This document shows, one piece after another, positions 1 through 5,141 of a stretch of 5,141 bases of DNA. The position numbers and the translations under genes were made by a program. Position 1 is the stretch's first letter. Every line of letters starts with the position of its first letter. Source of the stretch: JBOHNM01 sp050730675 (lineage in GTDB: Bacteria; Planctomycetota; Phycisphaerae; Phycisphaerales; UBA1924); NCBI GenBank assembly GCA_050730675.1, contig JBOHNM010000220.1, positions 1 to 5,141 on the forward strand, in the 5' to 3' direction. The notes below the pieces were generated by a model. That model worked only from the letters and a program-made list of their open reading frames with translations, was not told where the DNA came from and searched no databases.

Positions 1-337
1 CCGGAGCAGTGGGGGGGGGTGTGGGGGCAGAGGTCGGTGCGCCGGCAGTTCCCGCGGCAGATGTACCGCCCGCAGGGGTTCCGCCCTTGGGGCCATAGAC
101 GAGCGGCTCGGCCGGAGTCTGGTGCTTGGCGAGGTCCTCGGCGTTGGGTGCCGCGGCTGTGTTGCCGCTGCGTGCCCAGACGACGGCGAGCAGACCGACC
201 ACCAACACGATCCCCGCACCCGCGGCGATCTTGGGCCCCATGCCTGCCCGGGTGATGAACGCCAGCGGCGAACTGCCCCCGGAATTGGAGTTGGTGCGCC
301 ACGTCTGAACGCGGGGTGCCTGCGATTGGAGCGTCAT
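1..337 (-). CDS. Unidentified single-pass membrane protein, N-terminal part (3' end beyond window)
   Basis: The minus-strand frame opens with ATG at 337-335 and stays open for 112 codons to the window edge, so the C-terminus is missing. Seen directly: a polar N-terminus of about 35 residues, one hydrophobic segment at about residues 37-55 (core GIVLVVGLLAVVWA) followed by Arg-Ser, then a low-complexity Ala/Gly/Thr/Pro-rich stretch from about residue 60 ending in repeated Pro and Thr. This looks like a membrane anchor plus flexible linker leading to a domain outside the window, which could be periplasmic. There is no lipobox and no clear signal-peptidase site. An AGGG at 348-345 lies 7 bases before the ATG and supports this start; an ATG just upstream is followed immediately by TGA and cannot be used. 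Function is not recognisable; LysM- or SPOR-type envelope proteins are built this way, but that is only a guess. The run of nine C at 19-11 makes the frame near the edge sensitive to indels. Confidence 0.7.
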   Translation of the reverse strand, partial: MTLQSQAPRVQTWRTNSNSGGSSPLAFITRAGMGPKIAAGAGIVLVVGLLAVVWARSGNTAAAPNAEDLAKHQTPAEPLVYGPKGGTPAGGTSAAGTAGAPTSAPTPPPTAP

Positions 338-463
338 GTCACATCCCTGCAAAAAGGGGCGAAATGCCCGACTCCGTCGGGCTGAGAACTGTAGATCGAC
401 CGGGAGCCGCGCGCGCGTGCAAAAGCCGTTCTGTTGTTGAGATTGGGCCGAATTTGAGGGCAA
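338..463 (-). other. Leader/intergenic region upstream of the membrane-protein gene
   Basis: This 126-bp spacer separates the cyclo-ligase stop codon from the ATG of the next minus-strand gene and is the longest non-coding stretch in the window. It includes an AT-richer part (about 421-463), an alternating purine-pyrimidine CG run (about 408-421), a perfect 7-bp inverted repeat at 366-382, a T5 tract in the minus-strand sense (355-351) and an AGGG ribosome-binding site (348-345). No convincing -35/-10 pair was found. It may carry the promoter of the downstream gene and/or the end of the rarA-cyclo-ligase transcript. Confidence 0.5.
345..382 (-). promoter_or_regulatory. Overlapping short hairpins before the membrane-protein start codon
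   Basis: Read as minus-strand RNA, bases 382-366 form a perfect 7-bp stem GCCCGAC/GUCGGGC with a 3-base loop. The last four bases of that stem (369-366, GGGC) can instead pair with GCCC at 360-357, giving a 4-bp stem directly before CUUUUU, a minimal terminator shape. A third pairing, CCCU (358-355) with AGGG (348-345), would hide the ribosome-binding site. The pairings are mutually exclusive. What is seen is complementarity only; a terminator, attenuator or translational switch is inference, and stems of 4 bp are common by chance in GC-rich DNA. Confidence 0.3.
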
Positions 464-1063
464 TTACGTCCCGGCCTGTGCCACGCTCGTGGCCGTCGCC
501 AGCCACCCCACCGCCAGATCTTTCGAATCCCGCGGCACCCGACCGACCAGTTGGCATCCGAAGCAGACGCCGACCACCGCCGTGCGGCCCGTCAACCGCG
601 AGAGGTACCGGTCAAAGAACCCCGCTCCGCGACCCAGCCGGCCGCCGCTGCGGTCGAACGCGAGACCCGGTACCAGCACCACGTCCAGTTCTTCAGGCTC
701 GACCGTCTGCAGCCCCATGCGCGGTTCGCGCACGCCGTGAGCGCCGGCGATCAGGTCGGTGTTCCAGTCGCCGATCACCGATGCGGCCATCGTTCCGCTT
801 TCCCAGTCGATCGCGGGCACGCAGACGTGCCGCCCAGCGCCGATTGCTTCGACTGCCAGCGCCGTGATATCCGGCTCATGCCCCGTCGGCGCATAGACCA
901 TCACCGTCCCGGCCCGCCGCCACGGTCCCGACGCCCGCAGTGATGCACATATTCGTTGATTTTCCTCCGCCCGATCCGCCGCCGCCATCGCCGCCAGCAG
1001 CGAACGGAAATGTCTCCGCAGTGCGGCCTTCTGCGCCCAGATGTCCTCTTCCTGCCGGCTCAT
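464..1063 (-). CDS. fau: 5-formyltetrahydrofolate cyclo-ligase (5,10-methenyltetrahydrofolate synthetase)
   Basis: Predicted cytoplasmic enzyme of 199 residues, usual size for the family, converting 5-formyl-THF (folinate) plus ATP to 5,10-methenyl-THF, ADP and phosphate, which returns a stored and inhibitory folate to the one-carbon pool. Evidence in the sequence: the N-terminal basic helix QKAALRRHFRSLL (residues 11-23), whose Lys matches the family's ATP-phosphate contact; the GHEPDI stretch (61-66) at the substrate-binding position; and the signature VLVPGLAFD followed by LGRGAGFFDRYL (129-154), matching the family pattern LGxGxGyYDR with Phe for Tyr. The C-terminal Q171 and RVPRD (175-179) also fit. 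The ATG at 1063-1061 shares its A with the TGA of rarA upstream (TGATG). The codon before it is GTG, an alternative start giving a 4-base GTGA overlap and one extra residue. Expression is therefore probably by read-through from rarA with translational coupling. Also called ygfA or MTHFS. Confidence 0.93.
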   Translation of the reverse strand: MSRQEEDIWAQKAALRRHFRSLLAAMAAADRAEENQRICASLRASGPWRRAGTVMVYAPTGHEPDITALAVEAIGAGRHVCVPAIDWESGTMAASVIGDWNTDLIAGAHGVREPRMGLQTVEPEELDVVLVPGLAFDRSGGRLGRGAGFFDRYLSRLTGRTAVVGVCFGCQLVGRVPRDSKDLAVGWLATATSVAQAGT

Positions 1064-2466
1064 CACTGGTCGCCTTCTCGCTTCCTGTTCTGGTCGCCCC
1101 CGGGCCTCCGCAACCTCATCGCCTCCTCCAGCCGTTCCTTCAGCATCTTCTCCGCCCCGAAATCTGTCGGCCGGTAGTAACGCTTGGACACGCCGAGGTA
1201 GTCCTGCGTCCCCACCATCCCGAGCAGTTCGCTCTTGGCCCCCTCGTCGTGCGCGTACTTGTACCCGGCGCCTTTCTTGGCGCCAACGGCCTTCTGCTCG
1301 GCCTTGCGCACGTTCCCGTCTTTGATGTGCTGCGGCACGGCCACCGTCCGCCCCTCGCGCACATCCGTCAGCGCCTCGTCGATCGCCAGGTAGCTCGCGT
1401 TGCTCTTGGGCGCCAGCGCCAGGTAGCACGCGCACTGGCTCAACGTGATCCGCGCCTCGGGCATCCCGATCCGCTCCACCAACTCCCACGCTGCCGCAGC
1501 GACCATGATTCCGCGCGGATCGGCATTGCCGATGTCCTCGCTCGCCAGGATCGCCAGCCGCCGTGCGATGAACCGCGGGTCTTCACCACCTTCGAGCATC
1601 CGCGCGATCCAGTATACCGCGGCGTCCGGGTCACTCCCGCGCACCGATTTGATCATCGCGCTCGCGGCGTCGTAGTGCTCGTCCGCTTCGTACGGCGCGG
1701 CCTTCCGCTGGATCGACTCCTCGGCCACGGCTCGATCGATGACGATCTCGTCACCCGTCACAACGCCGGCCTCGGCCGCAGCCCCACCGCTGCTGAGCAC
1801 GGCCACCTCCAGCGCCCCCAGCGCTCGCCGGGCATCGCCATCGCTCTTGCGTGCCCACACGTCAAGCGCCTCATCGCTCACGCGTAGATTCAGTTTCCCA
1901 TACCCGCGCTCGGGGTCGGCGATTGCCCGTTTCAACAACGTCACGATGTCCTCGACGCTCAACGACTCGAACCGAAGCAGCGTGCTCCGGCTCACCAGCG
2001 CGCTGTTGATTGCAAACAACGGATTCTCCGTCGTCGCGCCGATGAGCGTGATCAGCCCGCGCTCCACATCCCCCAGCAGCACATCCTGCTGGCTCTTGCT
2101 GAATCGGTGGATCTCGTCCAGGAAGAGCACGGTCCGTCGCTCGGAGTTCGCCAACCGCTCCTGTGCCTCGTCGATGATCTGTCGCACCCGCGCCACGCCC
2201 ACGCTCGCGGCGTTTTCCCCAATGAACGCCCGGTTGGTATGCGCAGCGATGACCTCGGCCAACGTCGTCTTCCCTGTTCCCGGGGGGCCGTAAACGATCA
2301 GGCTTGTGAGCGCATCGGCCGAGAGCATCCGCCGCAGAAGCTTGCCGGGCCCCAGCACGTGCTGCTGGCCGGCGAATTCGTCCAGCGTCCGTGGGCGCAT
2401 CCGCACCGCCAGCGGAGCCACCGCCCGCACCGCTCGCTCGCGTTTGGCTGCCCACAGGTCGGCCAT
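1063..2466 (-). CDS. rarA: RarA/MgsA replication-associated recombination ATPase
   Basis: Complete AAA+ ATPase of 467 residues, family-typical length, related to clamp-loader subunits and WRNIP1. Known members form tetramers, work with SSB and act at stalled or collapsed replication forks. Seen in order: N-terminal ADLWAAKRE and LAVRMRPRTLDEFAGQQHVLGPGK (19-42, typical opening); Walker A GPPGTGKTT (60-68); Walker B VLFLDEIHRF (113-122); sensor 1 IGATTENP (142-149); arginine finger in ALVSR (156-160); sensor 2 GDARRALGALE (210-220); then the MgsA C-terminal region, including KSVRGSDPDAAVYWIARMLE (273-292), ASEDIGNADP (308-317), LAPKSNASY (351-359), VPQHIKDG (377-384), YKYAHDEG (402-409) and RYYRPTDFG (429-437). 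All catalytic motifs look intact. The ATG at 2466 is chosen because M-A-D-L-W matches the family's usual N-terminus. No SD precedes it, whereas a good GGAGGAG at 2509-2503 sits 9 bases before an in-frame TTG at 2493, so a form 9 residues longer is possible. The stop overlaps the next gene by one base. Confidence 0.96.
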   Translation of the reverse strand: MADLWAAKRERAVRAVAPLAVRMRPRTLDEFAGQQHVLGPGKLLRRMLSADALTSLIVYGPPGTGKTTLAEVIAAHTNRAFIGENAASVGVARVRQIIDEAQERLANSERRTVLFLDEIHRFSKSQQDVLLGDVERGLITLIGATTENPLFAINSALVSRSTLLRFESLSVEDIVTLLKRAIADPERGYGKLNLRVSDEALDVWARKSDGDARRALGALEVAVLSSGGAAAEAGVVTGDEIVIDRAVAEESIQRKAAPYEADEHYDAASAMIKSVRGSDPDAAVYWIARMLEGGEDPRFIARRLAILASEDIGNADPRGIMVAAAAWELVERIGMPEARITLSQCACYLALAPKSNASYLAIDEALTDVREGRTVAVPQHIKDGNVRKAEQKAVGAKKGAGYKYAHDEGAKSELLGMVGTQDYLGVSKRYYRPTDFGAEKMLKERLEEAMRLRRPGGDQNRKREGDQ

Positions 2467-2539
2467 GGGGCATGGTAGTGGCGCGATGCCCAAACCCCCG
2501 CTCTCCTCCCCCGTTTGCACCCGCTAACCTTGGCGGCTC
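2467..2539. promoter_or_regulatory. Divergent intergenic region between rarA and the acyltransferase gene
   Basis: These 73 bp separate two divergently oriented genes, so by position they should hold, or lie next to, promoters for both directions. If rarA starts at the upstream TTG the gap falls to 46 bp, and at the GTG to 19 bp. I see no convincing sigma-70 hexamers on either strand; TAACCT at 2525-2530 is a weak -10-like match for the plus-strand gene. The assignment rests on gene orientation, not on recognised promoter motifs. Confidence 0.35.
2503..2509 (-). promoter_or_regulatory. rarA: Shine-Dalgarno-like GGAGGAG upstream of rarA
   Basis: The minus strand reads GGAGGAG at 2509-2503, the only strong anti-SD match in front of rarA. 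It is 36 bases from the family-consistent ATG at 2466, too far to serve it, but 9 bases from an in-frame TTG at 2493-2491, and also lies inside a longer open frame that begins with GTG at 2520. It either marks a TTG start adding nine residues, or is fortuitous purine-rich sequence. Confidence 0.4.
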
Positions 2540-3235
2540 TTGACCTCCACCCTCCTCATCCTGGCCTCCGCTTGGCTCGTCTTCGCCACGCTCTGCGCCG
2601 CCCTCAGCCGCAACCCGCGTGGCGATGCCCTTTCCGGGCTCGCACTGGTCCTTCTGCGGCTCTATGTCCGGCTCTTCCACCACCTCCGGATCGAAGGCCG
2701 TGAGCACATCCCGCCCGACCCCACGATCAACGGCCGCACCGTCCTCATCGTCGCCAACCACACCGCCGGGCTCGACCCGCTGCTCATCCAGTCCGCCGTG
2801 CGCTACTTCGTCCGCTGGATGATGGCCGCCGACATGCAGGGGCCTCCCTGGCTCAAGCCCATGTGGGACTTTGCGGAGGTCATCCTCGTCCAGCGCCACG
2901 GCGCGACCGAGGTCGCCGGCGTCCGCGAGGCCGTCCGTTCGCTCAAGGGCGGCCACCCCGTCGGCGTCTTTCCCGAGGGCCGACTCGAGCGCGTCCGCGG
3001 CACCATCGAGCCCTTCCTTGACGGCACCGGCCTGCTCATCGCCCGCACGCGCCCCATCGTCGTGCCTGTTTCGATCCGCGGCACCCCGCACTGCCGCTCA
3101 TCCTGGCGCAGTCTCCTGATCCCCAGCCGCTCGCGCATCCGCTTCCACGCGCCGATCGACTACCACGCCCTGCGCACCAAGGCCGACCAGATCGCGCCGG
3201 ACTTGGAAGCGAGATTCAGGGAGTGGACGAGGTAG
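2540..3235 (+). CDS. PlsC-family 1-acyl-sn-glycerol-3-phosphate acyltransferase-like protein
   Basis: A 231-residue membrane acyltransferase, expected to move an acyl group from acyl-ACP or acyl-CoA to lysophosphatidate or a similar lysolipid at the cytoplasmic membrane. Visible motifs: block I NHTAGLD (73-79), giving the catalytic HX4D with H74 and D79; a block II-like VILVQRHGA (114-122) with R119; block III FPEGRL (144-149); and block IV VVPVSI (174-179) with its conserved Pro. A hydrophobic segment at about residues 3-22 (LLILASAWLVFATLCAAL) is a probable N-terminal membrane anchor. The start is TTG at 2540: a TAA at 2525-2527 blocks extension, and no other plausible in-frame start occurs before block I, the first in-frame ATG being around residue 94. 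GGCGG at 2532-2536 is at best a weak ribosome-binding site. Substrate cannot be set from sequence; lyso-ornithine lipid or other lysophospholipid acyltransferases share these motifs, so no symbol is given. It stands alone on this strand and converges on the next gene with a 13-bp gap. Confidence 0.88.
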   Translation: MTSTLLILASAWLVFATLCAALSRNPRGDALSGLALVLLRLYVRLFHHLRIEGREHIPPDPTINGRTVLIVANHTAGLDPLLIQSAVRYFVRWMMAADMQGPPWLKPMWDFAEVILVQRHGATEVAGVREAVRSLKGGHPVGVFPEGRLERVRGTIEPFLDGTGLLIARTRPIVVPVSIRGTPHCRSSWRSLLIPSRSRIRFHAPIDYHALRTKADQIAPDLEARFREWTR

Positions 3236-3248
3236 CAGAGATTCAGGA

Positions 3249-5141
3249 CTACTTCCCCGCCATCTTCTCCAGCGCCTCGAGCCGCTGTTTGTGGATTGCC
3301 CGGTCCGGTTCCAGCGACGCCAGGAACTCCAAGTGCCGCTTCGCCGTCGCGTAGTCTTTCCGCTGCACGGCCACCGTTGCCGCAAGCTCGCGGTACTCCG
3401 CTACGTATGGCGCAACTCGTGTCGCCCGCTCGGCCTTCGCTGATGCCTTATCCAAATTTCCCGCGCGTTGGTACAACCCCGCCAGTTCCGCCGCGTACGT
3501 CGGCGTGCGATCCTCGCGCGCGTCCAGATATTCCAGATGCTCGATCGCCTTCACGGGCTCGGATCCACCGAGGTACAGCCGTGCGAGCTGCTTGTGCGCC
3601 AGCGGGTCCATCGGCCGCGCCACCGCGTACCGCTCCAGCAGCGGAGCCATCTCCGGCTTTACCTCGCCGCCGGCGGCCTCCAGCGACTTGCGCACCGCGA
3701 TCTCCAGCAGGTCCGGGTGATCGGGGTACTCCACCAGCCACTTGTTCACCAATTCCAGCGTGATCTTCGGCACATCGGTCTCGTGCTTGTCGCCGTCGCC
3801 ATTGCTCCCTGCCGCCGCCTTCGCTTCCGCCTCTTTCACCAGCAGAGCGCTCACCTTCGGCACACCGGGCTTGAGCGTCATCCCCCATGAAACCAACTGC
3901 CCGTTCGCCCAGACCTTGAACTGCTCCATGAACTCGTCGCGGCTCTTGCCCAGCACTTCCTGGAACGCCTGCTCCTCGCGCACGCCCTTGGCGTACTTGT
4001 CCATCAACTCCAGCGGCGCATGCTCGCCGAACGCCCCGAGCATGTACTCGTACATCCAGTGCCCCTGGGCGTACGCCTGCTGCCGATCCGTCGGTTTCTC
4101 CGGACGGGTGAAGGAGATATTGATCTTCGTGAAGTCGAACAGCTCCTCGTCGTCCATCACCTGCTTGAGCAACTGGCATGTGACGTAGTCGCGCGGCGCG
4201 TGCTCCAGGTAGACCGCCTGCGCCTCGGTGAACCAGTGTGGAATCCGGTTGCCCGTCCGTGCCAGCCCCACCGTGTGCGTGTACTCGTGGCGCACCACCC
4301 GCTGCCAGTCGTACGTCCCGGTGTGCCCCTTGCCCTCGCGCGGCGTCTCCATCGCGATGATCGGCCCCGTGCTCGCCGCGATCGTGTGGATCCGCGATAC
4401 GCCCGCGATCCGCACGGCGAACCACTTGTGGTCCGGCATCAGGTCGATCAGCGTCTTCTGCGCCGGCACGAAGTCCACACCGCCGTTCGCCTTGCCCGTC
4501 ACGGCCCGGAAGTTCTCCTCCAGGCTCGGCAGCATCTCCCCCGCCAGCAGCACGTCGATCCCCGGCTTGGCCCGCACGACAAAGTGATCGCTCTCAACCC
4601 GCGTGAAGCTCATCACCTCGCGGATCAGCTTCAGCGAGTTGGCGACCCGCACGTTGAACGGGTCCATCTTCGCCGCCAGCTCAAGGTTGTCGAGCGCGGG
4701 CTTGTCGCGGCCCGACTGCATCTCCAGCAGCCCAAGCTCGATCACCGGCATCGTCCACTTCGGCGAGCGGTCGCGCGCCTTCTCCAGGCACTCCGCGGCC
4801 TTGCCGTACTGCCGCAGGTCCGACAGCGCCTTGCCCGCCATGTACAACCCGCCCGCCGGCAGGTCCTTGCCGTCGGCCCCCACCAGCGCGTCGTACTTCT
4901 TCAGCAGCCCATCCGTCGCGGGGTAGTCGTACTCCGCCGCGGCGATCATGATCTCGTGCTCGCGCAGGTCGCGCCGATCCGGGAACCGCTCGAGCGCGGG
5001 CTTGAGTGCCGCCCGCGCCTGGTCCGGCGCATCGGTCCGCAGCATCGACCGCACGCGCACGGCCGCGGCCTGCGGGCTCACGCCCTTGGCCTTCCCTTCC
5101 GCGTCCCTCTCTTCCGGCATCGCGCTGATCTCGTCCAGCTC
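3249..5141 (-). CDS. TPR-repeat protein with central HEXXH peptidase MA-like domain (5' end beyond window)
   Basis: The frame is open from the right edge to a TAG at 3251-3249, giving 630 visible residues. The seven codons before the first visible ATG (5120) read ELDEISA without a stop, so the true start probably lies outside. Layout in visible residues: helical TPR-like repeats at about 27-170 (for example YGKAAECLEKARDRSP and PALDNLELAAKMDP); a metallopeptidase domain at about 178-415 opening with SDHFVVRAKPG; a charged Ala/Gly linker at about 436-457; and a second TPR array at about 460-625. The peptidase has RHEYTHTVGLA with H285, E286 and H289, and 17 residues further WFTEAQAVYLE with E306 as the likely third zinc ligand, the gluzincin arrangement found in the peptidase MA family. 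The Gly usual after that Glu in WxxEG is Ala. All zinc and catalytic residues are present, so activity is plausible; substrate is unknown. Location cannot be judged because the N-terminus, and any signal peptide, is missing. Confidence 0.87.
   Translation of the reverse strand, partial: ELDEISAMPEERDAEGKAKGVSPQAAAVRVRSMLRTDAPDQARAALKPALERFPDRRDLREHEIMIAAAEYDYPATDGLLKKYDALVGADGKDLPAGGLYMAGKALSDLRQYGKAAECLEKARDRSPKWTMPVIELGLLEMQSGRDKPALDNLELAAKMDPFNVRVANSLKLIREVMSFTRVESDHFVVRAKPGIDVLLAGEMLPSLEENFRAVTGKANGGVDFVPAQKTLIDLMPDHKWFAVRIAGVSRIHTIAASTGPIIAMETPREGKGHTGTYDWQRVVRHEYTHTVGLARTGNRIPHWFTEAQAVYLEHAPRDYVTCQLLKQVMDDEELFDFTKINISFTRPEKPTDRQQAYAQGHWMYEYMLGAFGEHAPLELMDKYAKGVREEQAFQEVLGKSRDEFMEQFKVWANGQLVSWGMTLKPGVPKVSALLVKEAEAKAAAGSNGDGDKHETDVPKITLELVNKWLVEYPDHPDLLEIAVRKSLEAAGGEVKPEMAPLLERYAVARPMDPLAHKQLARLYLGGSEPVKAIEHLEYLDAREDRTPTYAAELAGLYQRAGNLDKASAKAERATRVAPYVAEYRELAATVAVQRKDYATAKRHLEFLASLEPDRAIHKQRLEALEKMAGK

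Noticed and set aside
435..463. Possible promoter for the left-hand gene (TTGCCC, 17 bases, TCAACA on the minus strand)
   Set aside because: The -35-like hexamer is fair, but the -10-like hexamer matches the consensus at only about two positions, too weak to annotate.
338..463. 6S RNA, which lies next to the cyclo-ligase gene ygfA in gammaproteobacteria
   Set aside because: There the 6S gene is upstream of ygfA, whereas here rarA directly precedes it. This 126-bp downstream spacer is too short and lacks the long interrupted stem of 6S RNA.
1064..1489. N-terminal extension of the cyclo-ligase frame by about 142 codons
   Set aside because: The extension overlaps the RarA C-terminus out of frame and is low-complexity; the cyclo-ligase fold begins just after the ATG at 1063.
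940..1887. Plus-strand open frame of 315 codons opposite rarA
   Set aside because: It runs antisense to the RarA coding sequence; the product is Pro/Arg/His-rich without motifs, as expected from the reverse of GC-rich codons.
1871..3091. Long minus-strand open frame (406 codons) overlapping rarA and the acyltransferase gene
   Set aside because: It lies in a different frame across two genes with clear family motifs, and its translation is low-complexity Arg/Gly/Ala/Asp-rich. It is a high-GC shadow frame.
3236..3248. Bidirectional terminator between the convergent genes
   Set aside because: The 13-bp gap and nearby bases show no inverted repeat or T-tract.
3448..4425. Minus-strand open frame of 325 codons inside the TPR-peptidase gene
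   Set aside because: It is an out-of-frame shadow with Gly/Arg/Ala-rich composition, while the overlapping frame carries HEYTH and TPR repeats.

Overview
The window is a GC-rich stretch of bacterial chromosome, densely packed with genes. Gene content and protein style fit a planctomycete-like bacterium, perhaps a Phycisphaerae-type lineage. This is a soft inference from high third-position GC, weak or absent Shine-Dalgarno sites and a large TPR plus MA-type peptidase protein; no taxonomic marker is present. I see no tRNA, rRNA, CRISPR array, insertion sequence, integrase or phage gene.

Layout: (1) 1-337, minus strand: the N-terminal 112 residues of an unidentified single-pass membrane protein with a Pro/Thr/Ala-rich stretch after the membrane segment, running off the left edge. 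(2) 338-463: a 126-bp spacer that forms the leader of gene 1 and holds several short, overlapping inverted repeats. (3) 464-1063, minus: 5-formyltetrahydrofolate cyclo-ligase. (4) 1063-2466, minus: a complete RarA/MgsA-type AAA+ ATPase, whose stop codon shares one base with the start of the cyclo-ligase gene, so the two form a translationally linked pair. (5) 2467-2539: a short divergent intergenic region. (6) 2540-3235, plus: a membrane-anchored PlsC-type 1-acyl-glycerol-phosphate acyltransferase-like protein. (7) 3249-5141, minus: most of a large TPR protein with a central HEYTH metallopeptidase domain, its N-terminus cut off by the right edge.

The genes do not form one pathway. rarA and the cyclo-ligase are housekeeping functions (replication-fork maintenance and folate salvage) probably sharing a transcript. 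The acyltransferase belongs to phospholipid synthesis. The TPR-peptidase is the least characterised and most interesting protein here. I did not find a convincing new multi-gene system; the findings are modest and scored accordingly.
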